From positions 1 to 38,648 of the forward strand of contig NZ_SSXE01000085.1 of the NCBI RefSeq assembly GCF_021699195.1: a stretch of DNA of 38,648 bases. The letters are read 5' to 3'. Source of the stretch: Nonomuraea sp. MG754425. Lineage in GTDB: Bacteria; Actinomycetota; Actinomycetes; Streptosporangiales; Streptosporangiaceae. Shown here piece by piece: positions 30,139 through 38,041 of this stretch; position 1 is the first letter of the stretch, and every line of letters starts with the position of its first letter. A program made the translations under genes and the position numbers. The notes under the pieces were generated by a model. It did not search any database. It saw only the letters and a list, made by a program, of their open reading frames with translations, and was not told where the DNA came from.

Positions 30139-31554
30139 GATGAGGTCGGCCAGCCGCGCGTACGCCGAGGTCGTGGCCAGGCGCTCGTTCTCGCGGCGGT
30201 CGGCGGCGCGGAACAGCGTGTAGATGAGCCGCACCCCGGCCCACCGCAGCGGCTCGGGCTCCCACTGGCGCACCTGCCGGCCCACCCACGGCAGCTCCGT
30301 CAGCGGGGTCTCGCGGCGCAGCACCAGGTCGCGCAGCGTGCGGCCGGCCAGGTTGGTGGTGGTCACCCCGCTGCCCACGTAGCCGCCGGCCCAGCCGAGG
30401 CCGGTGGCGTGGTCCAGGTGCACGGTCGAGCACCAGTCGCGCGGCACCGCGAGCACCCCGCACCACGCGTGCTGCACGCGCACGTCGGCGGTGGCCGGGA
30501 AGAGCCTGACGAGCATGCGCCACAGCAGGGCGACCGTCTCCCGCTGGGTGACGCCGCGCCGGTCGACGCGCGAGCCGAAGCGGTACGGCACGCCGCGCCC
30601 GCCGATCGCGATCCGGTCGTCGGCGGTGCGCTGGGCGTAGACGTAGGCGTGCGCCTCGTCCTCCAGCAACTCGCTGCCGTGCCAGCCGATGTGCTTCCAC
30701 ACCTCGGCGGGCAGCGGCTCGGTGACGATCATGGAGCTGTTCATCGGCAGCCACTGCCGGTGCTGCCCGGCCAGGCTCGCGGTGAAGCCCTCGGTGGCGC
30801 GGATGACGTACTCGGCGCGCACGACGCCCCGCGTGGTGACCGCCGTGGCCAGGCCCTGACGTCTGGGGAGGATCTCGGTCACCGTGGTGTCCTCGAAGAC
30901 GTCCACGCCCATCCGGGCCACGGTGGCGGCCAGCCCGACGGCCAGCTTGGCGGGCTGGATGCGGGCGCAGTGGGGCGAGTACGACGCCTCCAGCGCCCCG
31001 GCCACCTGCACGCGCTCGCGCTGCTCGTCGCGGTCGAGCAGTCGCACGTCGTCCGCGCCGTAGCCCCATCGCCGCAGGTCGGCGACCCCCGCACGCAGGC
31101 GGCGGCGCTGGGCCGGGTTGGTGGCGACGTGGATCAGCCCGCTCTTGTGCACGTCGGCGTCGATGCCCTCGGCCCGGGTCACCTCGATGACCTCGTCCAC
31201 GGAGCGGAACATCGCCCGCTGCAGGTCGATCATGGCCTGCCGCCCGCGCGCCTTGGCGTGCCGCCTGCGTGAGCCGGCGAACTCGGCCGAGAGCCACCCG
31301 CCGTTGCGCCCCGACGCGCCGAACCCGGCGAACTCCTTCTCCAGGATCGCGATCCGCAGGCCGGGGTCGGTCTGCTTGAGGTAGTACGCGGTCCACAGGC
31401 CGGTGTAGCCGCCGCCGACGATGGCGACGTCGTACTCGCGGGCTCCCGGCAGCGCGGGCCGCCGCGCGGGCAGGCCGATCTGCCGGTACCAGAAGGAGAC
31501 CCCGCCGTTGGCGAAGTCCTCAGTCAGCGGGATGCCTCTCATCACCGGACACAT
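30127..31554 (-). CDS. FAD-dependent oxidoreductase (DAO family, amine/amino-acid oxidase-like)
   Basis: About 475 residues. REYDVAIVGGGYTGLWTAYYL (in outline) is the FAD-binding GxGxxG fold with Glu in AILEKEFAGFGASGRNGGW, the block seen in PuuB-type gamma-glutamylputrescine oxidases. The substrate domain ends with GLGWAGGYVGSGVTTTNLAGRTLRDL, closing the FAD site. It likely oxidises a secondary amine or D-amino acid and makes H2O2. The start is either ATG 31554 (MCPVMRG) or ATG 31542; neither has a clear ribosome site. It is followed tail-to-tail by the LigD-type gene with 12 bp overlap, and is 59 bp downstream of an SDR gene on the same strand. Confidence 0.9.
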   Translation of the reverse strand: MCPVMRGIPLTEDFANGGVSFWYRQIGLPARRPALPGAREYDVAIVGGGYTGLWTAYYLKQTDPGLRIAILEKEFAGFGASGRNGGWLSAEFAGSRRRHAKARGRQAMIDLQRAMFRSVDEVIEVTRAEGIDADVHKSGLIHVATNPAQRRRLRAGVADLRRWGYGADDVRLLDRDEQRERVQVAGALEASYSPHCARIQPAKLAVGLAATVARMGVDVFEDTTVTEILPRRQGLATAVTTRGVVRAEYVIRATEGFTASLAGQHRQWLPMNSSMIVTEPLPAEVWKHIGWHGSELLEDEAHAYVYAQRTADDRIAIGGRGVPYRFGSRVDRRGVTQRETVALLWRMLVRLFPATADVRVQHAWCGVLAVPRDWCSTVHLDHATGLGWAGGYVGSGVTTTNLAGRTLRDLVLRRETPLTELPWVGRQVRQWEPEPLRWAGVRLIYTLFRAADRRENERLATTSAYARLADLISGR

Positions 31555-31613
31555 CTTCTAATAACCGACAGGTATCAACAAGTCGGCGAAGTGTCATGAA
31601 ATGGCATATAAGG

Positions 31614-32507
31614 CTAGCTTCGTGTCGGACGTTCGTAGCCTTCGTCGCCGCCGTATACGCGCAGGTCAGGGTCCTGCTCCGGTTGGGTGGCCGGGCTCGT
31701 GGGCGAGGCGGTGTGCTCGGAGGCGAAATCGTCCGACAGGATCGGGGCCGGCGGCATCAGGTAGTCGTGCCAGGTGATCTCGCCCTTGGGCGCGGCGTCC
31801 GTGGTCAGCTCGCCCGCGCGCTGGGCCGCGCGCAGGCGGCCCGGATACCGCACGGGCAGGAGAGTGCGGTGCAGGTGGGAGGCGTGCAGCCAGGTCTGGA
31901 CGAGTTCGTCGCCGCCCAGGATCTGCGGGCCGCCGTAGTCGATCTCCCGGTGCGCCGGGCCCGCGCTGAGCAGGGCGGCCACGCGGGTGGCCACCTCGCC
32001 CGCGTGCACCGGCTGGAAGAGCAGGGAACGGTCCACGGGCAGCACGGGCAGTGCCGCGAGAGCGCGCAGCCGCCGGTGCAGCCACTGGTGGAACGGGGTG
32101 GCCCGCAGGATCGTCCAGCCCAGCCCGCTCTCCTCGACCAGGCGTTCGGCCTCCAGCTTGTGCCGCAGGTAGCCGTAGGCGGCGCGGTCGGCCCCCACCA
32201 CCGAGGTGAACAGCACGTGCGGCACTCCCGCCGCGCGGGCCAGGAGCAACAGCGTCCTGGTGCCGGGGACGTCCATCGCGCCCCGCCTCCTGCGTCCGCC
32301 GGTGGCCAGGTGGGCGACGGCGTCCACGCCGTCCAGCGCCTCCCGGACGCCGTTGCCGGAGACGAGGTCGCCCCACTTCCACTCGACGTTGCCGCGGTCG
32401 TCCCGCTTGGCGCGGCTCAGCGCCCGCACCTCGTGGCCCGCCTTGAGCAGGGCGGGCACCAGAGCCCCGCCCAGCATGCCGGTGGCTCCCGTGACCAGAA
32501 TGCGCAT
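31614..32507 (-). CDS. NAD(P)-binding atypical SDR (NmrA/SDR_a5-like)
   Basis: A 297-residue Rossmann protein starting MRILVTGATGMLGGALVPAL; later VAHLATGG, ASPHVLFTSVVGADRAAYGYLRHKLEAE-like block with Tyr and Lys (YGYLRHK), and TILRATPFHQWLH. It resembles single-domain NAD(P)H-binding proteins of the NmrA group that act as reductases or redox sensors. The acidic, Pro/Thr-rich tail after residue 265 is probably disordered. GGGGA precedes the ATG. Divergent from the ThDP enzyme with 87 bp between. Confidence 0.9.
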   Translation of the reverse strand: MRILVTGATGMLGGALVPALLKAGHEVRALSRAKRDDRGNVEWKWGDLVSGNGVREALDGVDAVAHLATGGRRRRGAMDVPGTRTLLLLARAAGVPHVLFTSVVGADRAAYGYLRHKLEAERLVEESGLGWTILRATPFHQWLHRRLRALAALPVLPVDRSLLFQPVHAGEVATRVAALLSAGPAHREIDYGGPQILGGDELVQTWLHASHLHRTLLPVRYPGRLRAAQRAGELTTDAAPKGEITWHDYLMPPAPILSDDFASEHTASPTSPATQPEQDPDLRVYGGDEGYERPTRS

Positions 32508-32594
32508 GCGGGTCCCCTACCCGCTAATTTCCAGAAATGTCAATGAATCTCACTCCCGCGTCTGTGCGCCCCGGAGCGGGGTAGGGCCGCTCAC

Positions 32595-34361
32595 ATGGCA
32601 CGAATCGCATCGGAATCCCTGATCGAACGGCTCGCGGCATGGGGCGTGGACACCGTCTTCGGCCTGCCCGGCGACGGCATCAACGGCATCATGGAGGGCC
32701 TGCGGCGCCACCGCGACCGGGTGCGCTTCGTGCTCGTCCACCACGAGGAGGCCGCGGCCTTCATGGCCACCGGCTACGCCAAGGCCACCGGCCGGATCGG
32801 CGTGTGCCTGGCCACCTCCGGCCCTGGCGGCATCCACCTGCTGAACGGCCTCTACGACGCCAAACTCGACCACGCGCCGGTGCTCGCCATCACCGGCATG
32901 CAGGAGACGTCCGTGCTGGGCACCGGCTACCAGCAGGAGGTGCACCTCGACCGGCTCTTCGCCGACGTGGCCGAGTACAACATGATGATCACCAACCCGG
33001 CCCAGCTCCCCTCACTGGTGGACCTGGCGATCAGGACGGCCTACGCGCGCCGCGGGGTCGCCCACCTCACCATCCCCAACGACATCCAGGTGGCCGAGGC
33101 CGGGTCGGACCCGTACCGGACCGTGGCCCCGGCGCGCGCCCCCCAGACCGCGCCCGTCTACCTCCAGGCGCCCGGCGCGCCCCGGCCGGAGGACGTGGAG
33201 TGGGCCGCCGAAGTGCTCAACCGGGCCGAACGGCCCGCCATCCTCGTCGGGCAGGGCGCGCTGCACGCCAGGGAAGAGGTGCTGGCCGTGGCGGAGGCGC
33301 TCAGGGCGCCCGTGGTCAAGACCCTGCCGGGCAAGGCGGTCGTGCCGGACGACTCCCCGTACACCACGGGCGGGCTCGGGCTGCTCGGCACCCGGGCCAG
33401 CGAGGAGTTGATGGAGGACGCGGACGTGCTCTTCATGGTGGGCACGAACTTCCCGTACTCCAAGTTCCTGCCCGAGGTGCGCGACACGCGGGTGGTGCAG
33501 TTCGAGGCCGACCCCACCCGGGCGGGCGCGCGCATCGCCACCGACGTGCCGGTGGTCTGCGACGCGAAGGAGGGCCTGCGGGCGCTGCTGCCGCTGCTCG
33601 CCCCCCACGACAACCACGGCCACCTGGCTAAGTACCAGAAGATGATGGCGAAATGGCGCTCCGACATGGAGGCGCTGGAGAACCCCGACCGGCACCCGAT
33701 CGCCCCGCAGTACGTCATGTCCATCATCGACGAACTCGCCTCCGACGACGCCATCATGACCTGCGACAGCGGCACCATCGCCACCTGGGCGGCCCGCCAC
33801 TGGACCATCCGCGGCGGTCGCGAGTTCTACCTGTCGGGCACGCTCGCCTCGATGGCCCCGGGCCTGCCGTACGCCGTCGCCATGCAGCACGCCTTCCCCG
33901 GTCGCCAGGTCATCGCGTACGTGGGGGACGGCGGCTTCTCGATGCTGATGGCCGAGTTCCTCACCGCCGTGCAGCACCGGCTGCCGATCAAGGTCGTCGT
34001 CAACAACAACAACTCGCTCGGCCAGATCCTGTGGGAGCAGATGGTGCTCGGCTACCCGGAGCACGGGGTGCGCTTCGCCGCGCCCGAGGCCGACTTCTCG
34101 GCCTGGGCCCGCTCGTGCGGCGGGTTCGGGGCCAAGGTCACCAAGTCCGAGGACGTGGCCCACGCGATCGGGCAGGCGCTGGCCCACGACGGAGCGGCCC
34201 TGGTGGACGTGGACGTCAACCCGAACGAGCCGCCCATGCCCGGCAAGGTCTCCTACGACCAGGCCAAGAGCTTCGCGCAGGCGTTCCTCAAGGGGCAGCC
34301 GCACAAGGCGGCGATCGCCACCACGCTGTTCAAGGACCGCATCCAGAAGCTGGGGGACTGA
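32595..34361 (+). CDS. ThDP-dependent enzyme of pyruvate oxidase/acetolactate synthase family
   Basis: A 588-residue three-domain enzyme. The pyrimidine domain holds the catalytic Glu51 in VHHEEAAAFMATGYAKATG and SGPGGIHLLNGLYDA. The central domain (about 190-340) has ILVGQGA. The PP domain (about 360-550) has the ThDP motif VGDGGFSMLMAEFLTAV ending at VNNNN. The overall pattern (VFGLPGDGINGI start, no LigA-like extension) fits PoxB-like pyruvate oxidase or dehydrogenase better than acetolactate synthase, but the product is not certain. A GAGCGG/CCGCTC hairpin (32574-32579, 32587-32592) has the GGGTAGGG ribosome site in its loop, three bases before the ATG. It ends seven bases from the convergent IclR gene. 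Confidence 0.9.
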   Translation: MARIASESLIERLAAWGVDTVFGLPGDGINGIMEGLRRHRDRVRFVLVHHEEAAAFMATGYAKATGRIGVCLATSGPGGIHLLNGLYDAKLDHAPVLAITGMQETSVLGTGYQQEVHLDRLFADVAEYNMMITNPAQLPSLVDLAIRTAYARRGVAHLTIPNDIQVAEAGSDPYRTVAPARAPQTAPVYLQAPGAPRPEDVEWAAEVLNRAERPAILVGQGALHAREEVLAVAEALRAPVVKTLPGKAVVPDDSPYTTGGLGLLGTRASEELMEDADVLFMVGTNFPYSKFLPEVRDTRVVQFEADPTRAGARIATDVPVVCDAKEGLRALLPLLAPHDNHGHLAKYQKMMAKWRSDMEALENPDRHPIAPQYVMSIIDELASDDAIMTCDSGTIATWAARHWTIRGGREFYLSGTLASMAPGLPYAVAMQHAFPGRQVIAYVGDGGFSMLMAEFLTAVQHRLPIKVVVNNNNSLGQILWEQMVLGYPEHGVRFAAPEADFSAWARSCGGFGAKVTKSEDVAHAIGQALAHDGAALVDVDVNPNEPPMPGKVSYDQAKSFAQAFLKGQPHKAAIATTLFKDRIQKLGD

Positions 34362-34368
34362 CCGGACC

Positions 34369-35121
34369 TCACGAGCGCCGGTAGGCCCCGGCGACACCGG
34401 CGGCGGCCTGGCGCAGCGGCTCCACCAGGCGGGGCAGCTCGCGGGCCCGCCGCGAGGCGAGCACGATGCCCAGCGCCGCCACCGGCCGTCCGTCCACCAG
34501 CACCGGGACCGCCGCCGAGCACGACCCGAGCGTCATCTCCTCGGACGTCAGCGCGTATCCCTGGGCGCGCACCGCGGCCAGCTCCCTGGCCAGCCGGCCC
34601 GGCTCGGTGATCGTGTGCGGGGTCGGGCGTTCGAGCGCGCGTTCCAGGTAGGCCCGGACGAACCAGTCCGGCTCGTACGCCAGCAGCGCCTTGCCGACCC
34701 CCGTGGGATGCATCGGCAGCCGCCCGCCGACCCTGGACACGATGGGCACGGCCCGCCTGCCGTACACCTTGTCCACGTACAGGACCTCCAGGCCGTCCCT
34801 GACCGCCAGGTGCACGTTCTCGCCCGTCGAGCCGAACAGCTCCTGCAGCCACGGATGGGCCTGCTCCCGCAGCCGGTCCGGCGCGAGCTGCCCCAGTTCC
34901 CACAGCCGCGGGCCCACCCGCAGCCGCCCGTCGGGCGCGCGGCTGAGCGCCCGCCACGCCTCCAGCTCTCCCACCAGCCGGTGCGCCGTGCTCAGCGGCA
35001 CCCCGCTGCGTTCGGCCAGTTCGGTGAGCGTGAGCTGCGGGCGCGCCGCGTCGAAGGCGCCCAGGATGGCCAGCACCTTGGACGTCACCGAGCGCCCCTT
35101 CTCGCGGGCTCCACCGGACAT
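34369..35121 (-). CDS. IclR family regulator, probable regulator of pobA
   Basis: About 250 residues. The winged HTH (about 12-70) has VTSKVLAILGAFD and LTLTELAERSGVPLSTAHRLV; the effector domain ends LGSCSAAVPVLVDGRPVAALGIVLASRR, the IclR ligand block. I choose ATG 35121, which has AGGA eight bases before it and gives a normal length; upstream ATGs at 35130 and 35148 and a longer open frame to 35184 lie inside the presumed operator. It is divergent from pobA, as IclR-type PobR regulators often are, so 4-hydroxybenzoate is a likely effector. Confidence 0.9.
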   Translation of the reverse strand: MSGGAREKGRSVTSKVLAILGAFDAARPQLTLTELAERSGVPLSTAHRLVGELEAWRALSRAPDGRLRVGPRLWELGQLAPDRLREQAHPWLQELFGSTGENVHLAVRDGLEVLYVDKVYGRRAVPIVSRVGGRLPMHPTGVGKALLAYEPDWFVRAYLERALERPTPHTITEPGRLARELAAVRAQGYALTSEEMTLGSCSAAVPVLVDGRPVAALGIVLASRRARELPRLVEPLRQAAAGVAGAYRRS

Positions 35122-35142
35122 GCCGTCCATCCTGTAAGGATT

Positions 35143-35157
35143 TTCCATCCAGTGGAA
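35143..35157. promoter_or_regulatory. Pseudopalindrome between the IclR gene and pobA
   Basis: TTCCATCCAGTGGAA has 5-bp arms and a 5-bp centre, the length and form of IclR-family sites, and is 22 bp upstream of the preferred IclR start and 45 bp upstream of pobA. Confidence 0.45.
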
Positions 35158-35201
35158 GGTGCCTCTCGGCCAAATTCCGGTCAAGGAAGGATGCTTCCCT
35201 C

Positions 35202-36371
35202 ATGCGAACACAAGTCGGGATCATCGGGGCAGGCCCCGCGGGTCTCCTGCTGTCACACCTGCTGCACCTGCGCGGCATCTCGTCCGTGGTGCTGGAGAGG
35301 CGCAGCCGCGAGTACGTCGAGCGCCGCGTACGGGCCGGGGTGCTGGAGCAGGGCACGGTGGACACGCTGGCGCAGGCCGGCGTCGGCGGGCGCATGCTGC
35401 GCGAGGGGCTGCCGCACCACGGCATCGAGCTCAGGTACGGCGGCGCGGCCCACCGCATCCCCTTCGAACGGCTCGTGCCGGGCCGCGCCATCACCGTGTA
35501 CGGGCAGCAGGAGGTGGTCAAGGACCTGATCGCGGCCCGGCTCGCGGCCGGCGGCGACGTGCGCTTCGAGGTCGAGGACGTGCGGTTGCACGCGCTGGAG
35601 TCGGAGCCGTACGTCACGTTCGGCGGGCAGCGGCTCGACTGCGACGTCATCGCCGGCTGCGACGGCTTCCACGGGGTGTCCCGCCCGGCCATCCCGGACG
35701 GCGTTCTGAGCGTCTTCGAGCGCGAATATCCCTTCGCCTGGCTCGGCATCCTGGCGTGGGTGGCCCCGTCGTCGGAGGAGCTGATCTACGCCAGGACCGA
35801 GCGCGGCTTCGCCCTGCACAGCATGCGCTCGCCCACCGTCAGCCGCTTCTACCTGCAGGTCCCCGCCGACGCCCGGCTGGCGGACTGGCCGGACGAGCGG
35901 ATCTGGGCCGAACTGCGCGCCCGGCTGGAGACCGTGCCCGGCTTCGCGCTGGCCACCGGCGAGATCACCGAGCGGGGGATCACGCCGATGCGCGGCTTCG
36001 TGGCCGAGCCGATGCAGTACGGACGGCTCTACCTGGCGGGCGACGCCGCCCACATCGTGCCGCCCACCGGCGCCAAGGGGCTCAACCTGGCCGTCGCCGA
36101 CGTGCGCGTGCTGACCGAGGCGCTGGCCGCCTACTTCGCCGACGGCTCGACCACGCTGCTCGACGGCTACTCGCGGGCGTGCCTGAAGCGGGTGTGGCGG
36201 GCCCAGCACTTCTCGTGGTGGATGACGACGCTGCTGCACACCTTCGAGCAGGACGACCCGTACGCGCGGCGGCTGCAACTGTCGTACCTCGACTACGTGA
36301 CGTCCTCGGAGGCGGCGGCCACCACGCTGGCGGAGAACTACGTGGGACTGCCGTTCGACGCGGGCCGCTGA
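35202..36371 (+). CDS. pobA: 4-hydroxybenzoate 3-monooxygenase
   Basis: A 389-residue flavoprotein hydroxylase: 4-hydroxybenzoate, NAD(P)H and O2 to protocatechuate. It begins with the FAD fold VGIIGAGPAGLLLSHLL; RRVRAGVLEQGTV is the PobA substrate/FAD block, GCDGFHGVSRPAIP the DG motif, and YLAGDAAHIVPPTGAKGLNLA the GD motif. The length equals Pseudomonas PobA within a few residues. The ribosome site GGAAGGA is ten bases before the ATG and partly inside a small hairpin (GGAAG-GATG-CTTCC). No protocatechuate-ring-cleavage genes are in the window. The IclR regulator divergent from it is the likely activator. Confidence 0.95.
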   Translation: MRTQVGIIGAGPAGLLLSHLLHLRGISSVVLERRSREYVERRVRAGVLEQGTVDTLAQAGVGGRMLREGLPHHGIELRYGGAAHRIPFERLVPGRAITVYGQQEVVKDLIAARLAAGGDVRFEVEDVRLHALESEPYVTFGGQRLDCDVIAGCDGFHGVSRPAIPDGVLSVFEREYPFAWLGILAWVAPSSEELIYARTERGFALHSMRSPTVSRFYLQVPADARLADWPDERIWAELRARLETVPGFALATGEITERGITPMRGFVAEPMQYGRLYLAGDAAHIVPPTGAKGLNLAVADVRVLTEALAAYFADGSTTLLDGYSRACLKRVWRAQHFSWWMTTLLHTFEQDDPYARRLQLSYLDYVTSSEAAATTLAENYVGLPFDAGR

Positions 36372-36398
36372 CCTTGGAAGATGCTTTAAAGTTGGCGG

Positions 36399-36710
36399 GT
36401 GGTTTTCGAGGAGGGATGGGCGGCTTCGCCCCTGCGCTGGCTCATGCACGTCCTGGGCGACACCCAGCTCGCCAGGATCGACGGCGACCCGGGGCTGCAG
36501 GCCGTGGTCGACCAGCACGCGGCGGTGCTGCGTGACGCGATCCCGCTCGACCGGGAGACCCTGGGCGACTACCTGCTCGGCTTCCTCGACGAACTGCGGC
36601 ACCGCGGCTGGGTCTTCACCGGCGACCCCGACGCGCCGTCGCTGCGGCTGACGGCGGTGTGCTGGCTCACCCGCGAACTCGGCCTCCTCGAAGACGGCCA
36701 CCCCGCCTGA
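36399..36710 (+). CDS. Small protein of unknown function, leaderless
   Basis: A 103-residue, mostly helical, acidic protein that I do not recognise. It has Leu/Val/Trp-rich helices (PLRWLMHVLGD, GDYLLGFLDELRHRGWVF) and no membrane segment. TAAAGT at 36387-36392 lies seven bases before the GTG, so the mRNA likely starts at the GTG. The coding bias is normal. It follows pobA by 27 bp but has its own promoter-like element. Its last codons and stop (GACGGCCACCCCGCC then TGA) are the first unit of the tandem repeat array that continues beyond the gene. Confidence 0.65.
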   Translation: MVFEEGWAASPLRWLMHVLGDTQLARIDGDPGLQAVVDQHAAVLRDAIPLDRETLGDYLLGFLDELRHRGWVFTGDPDAPSLRLTAVCWLTRELGLLEDGHPA

Positions 36711-36812
36711 CGGCCACCCCTGCCTGACAGTCATCCCGCCTGACGGCCACTCCGTGCGACGGCCATCCCTGCCTGACAGCCCCTGCCTGGCGGCTGCTCC
36801 CGTCTGGCGGCC
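36693..36812. repeat. Degenerate 16-17-bp tandem array across the stop codon
   Basis: About seven copies of GACGGCCAYCCCTGCCT: 36693, 36709, 36726, 36742, 36758, 36775 and 36789, with a partial at 36806. The TGA of the small gene lies at the first junction (36708-36710). Copies weaken along the array (GACAGTCATCCCGCCT, GGCGGCTGCTCCCGTCT). The array occupies half of the 230-bp gap to the membrane protein gene; beyond it are two terminator hairpins. Confidence 0.8.
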
Positions 36813-36885
36813 TTGTCGCCGTTCCGGGTGAGGGCGACGTCGGCCGGTCGGGCGCGCCTGCCGCTTCCCGTCCTGGCAAGGCGGG

Positions 36886-36910
36886 CGCCCCAGGCGGCGT
36901 GCCTGGGGCG
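36886..36910 (+). terminator. Hairpin terminator after the small unknown gene
   Basis: CGCCCCAGGC (36886-36895) pairs with GCCTGGGGCG (36901-36910) over a 5-nt loop, in the gap between convergent genes. It most likely serves the plus-strand gene and may work for both strands. Confidence 0.6.
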
Positions 36911-36929
36911 GCCCGAGAACGGTGTGGGC

Positions 36930-36953
36930 CCCTCCGGAGATCAGTCCGGAGGG
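36930..36953 (-). terminator. Hairpin spanning the stop of the membrane protein gene
   Basis: CCCTCCGGA (36930-36938) pairs with TCCGGAGGG (36945-36953); the six-base loop holds the TGA stop (36943-36941 on the minus strand). Confidence 0.55.
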
Positions 36954-37726
36954 ATGTCGGAGCGGTGCGCGCCACCGGGCGACGTCCGGATGGGCGCCGT
37001 CTCCTCCGTCATCGACCGGGCGTCCTCACGCCCCCGCTGGTACGCCTCCGCGTGCGCCCTGGCCTGCGGAGCCTCCTGCTCGATGCGGCCCAGCCAGCGC
37101 TCCCAGCGCTGCTGCATGGGCCGGACGAGCCCGCCTCCGAAGCCGATCGCCGCGATCGCCCCGATGGTGGCGAGCACGGTGATCAGCACCGGCATCGTCA
37201 CGGTCGTGGCCACGCCGATCTGGTTCAGCGCCGCGATGATGCCCAGCGCCCAGATGAATATCGCCGCCACGGTCGCCACCCAGCGGCCGTACGACAGCCC
37301 GCCGAGCATCCCGGCCACGATGTCCTTGACGGCTCTGGCCACCGCCCCGGCCACCACGATGATCACGATGGCCACCAGGGCCTTGGGCAGCCAGCCCACC
37401 ACGGAGGCCAGCAACGACGAGACCGGGTTGGGCCCGAAGACGTTGAAGGCAATCTGCAGCGTGACCAGCAGGATCGCATAGAAGACGATCTTGGCGAGCA
37501 GGCTGCTGGCGTCGTACTTGCTGCGTTCCAGCCAGCGCCGCACACCGCTGCGCTCCACCGCGCGGTCGAAGCCGACGCGTTCGAGCACCTTGTCGACGAT
37601 CTTCTCCAACGCCTTGGCCACGATCCACCCGATGATCAGGATCACCAGGAACGCGACCAGCTTCGGAACGAACGTCGCCACCCCTCGCCAGGCGTCCGAG
37701 ATGCCCTGGCCGATGTTGATGTCCAC
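36941..37726 (-). CDS. Membrane protein, mechanosensitive-channel type TM helices
   Basis: A 261-residue protein with five hydrophobic segments: about 19-39 (FVPKLVAFLVILIIGWIVAKAL), 75-98, 109-133 (LVAIVIIVVAGAVARAVKDI), 143-166 and 168-195. ALEKIVDKVLERVGFD between TM1 and TM2 and the repeated pattern are those of the conserved TM-helix repeat proteins annotated near MscS. The beta domain of true MscS is missing, so channel activity is not established. The tail after 205 is charged and probably cytoplasmic. The start is a GTG with GGAGGGGG ahead. The upstream region carries GGTAGCGC twice, 33 bp apart (37797-37790 and 37764-37757). Confidence 0.85.
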   Translation of the reverse strand: MDINIGQGISDAWRGVATFVPKLVAFLVILIIGWIVAKALEKIVDKVLERVGFDRAVERSGVRRWLERSKYDASSLLAKIVFYAILLVTLQIAFNVFGPNPVSSLLASVVGWLPKALVAIVIIVVAGAVARAVKDIVAGMLGGLSYGRWVATVAAIFIWALGIIAALNQIGVATTVTMPVLITVLATIGAIAAIGFGGGLVRPMQQRWERWLGRIEQEAPQARAHAEAYQRGREDARSMTEETAPIRTSPGGAHRSDIPPD

Positions 37727-37813
37727 GGTTTCCCCCTCCGAGGAGCCAATGCATCGGCGCTACCCGTACCGAAACGGTCTATACACGCAGCGCTACCAAA
37801 ACTTCGCACACGG

Positions 37814-38015
37814 CTACATATCTCCCACCATGACGAAGCCGTGCCCGGAGCGGAATCCACCGGTGGCACTACCGGTCCCGGCCCCGACGTTCGCCACGGT
37901 CCTGGCCGGTGCCGAACGCCGCGTCGGTCATCGCCCCGAGGCGCGGGTCGGGCACCCTGCGCCGGGCGTACCCGACGCCGAGCCGCGCGTAGGGGCCGTC
38001 GCTCGGGGGACGCAC
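37814..38015 (-). pseudogene. Frameshifted, truncated class I methyltransferase remnant
   Basis: In the gap between ribB and the membrane protein gene, the minus strand from GTG 38015 reads PYARLGVGYARRRVPDPRL and then GAMTDAAFGTG, which matches the N-terminus of actinobacterial SAM-dependent methyltransferases (the Y-x-R-x-R-x-PDPR block). Near 37904 the match jumps by one base to RTVANVGAGTGS, the SAM-binding motif I. The first frame stops at TAG 37869-37871; the second loses the family pattern after motif I and stops at 37814-37816. One extra base plus loss of the remaining 200 or so residues explains this. A sequencing error could account for the shift but not for the missing body. Confidence 0.7.
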
Positions 38016-38041
38016 GCCGGGCCCGCCTCACACGGGCGACG

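Noticed and set aside
36693..36812. CRISPR-like array
   Set aside because: Units are contiguous, degenerate and 16-17 bp with no spacers of constant length and no cas genes.
37642..38031. 129-codon minus frame starting MRRARRASPERR
   Set aside because: It overlaps the membrane protein start and is Arg/Pro-rich without motif; the methyltransferase remnant lies in the other two frames of the same DNA.
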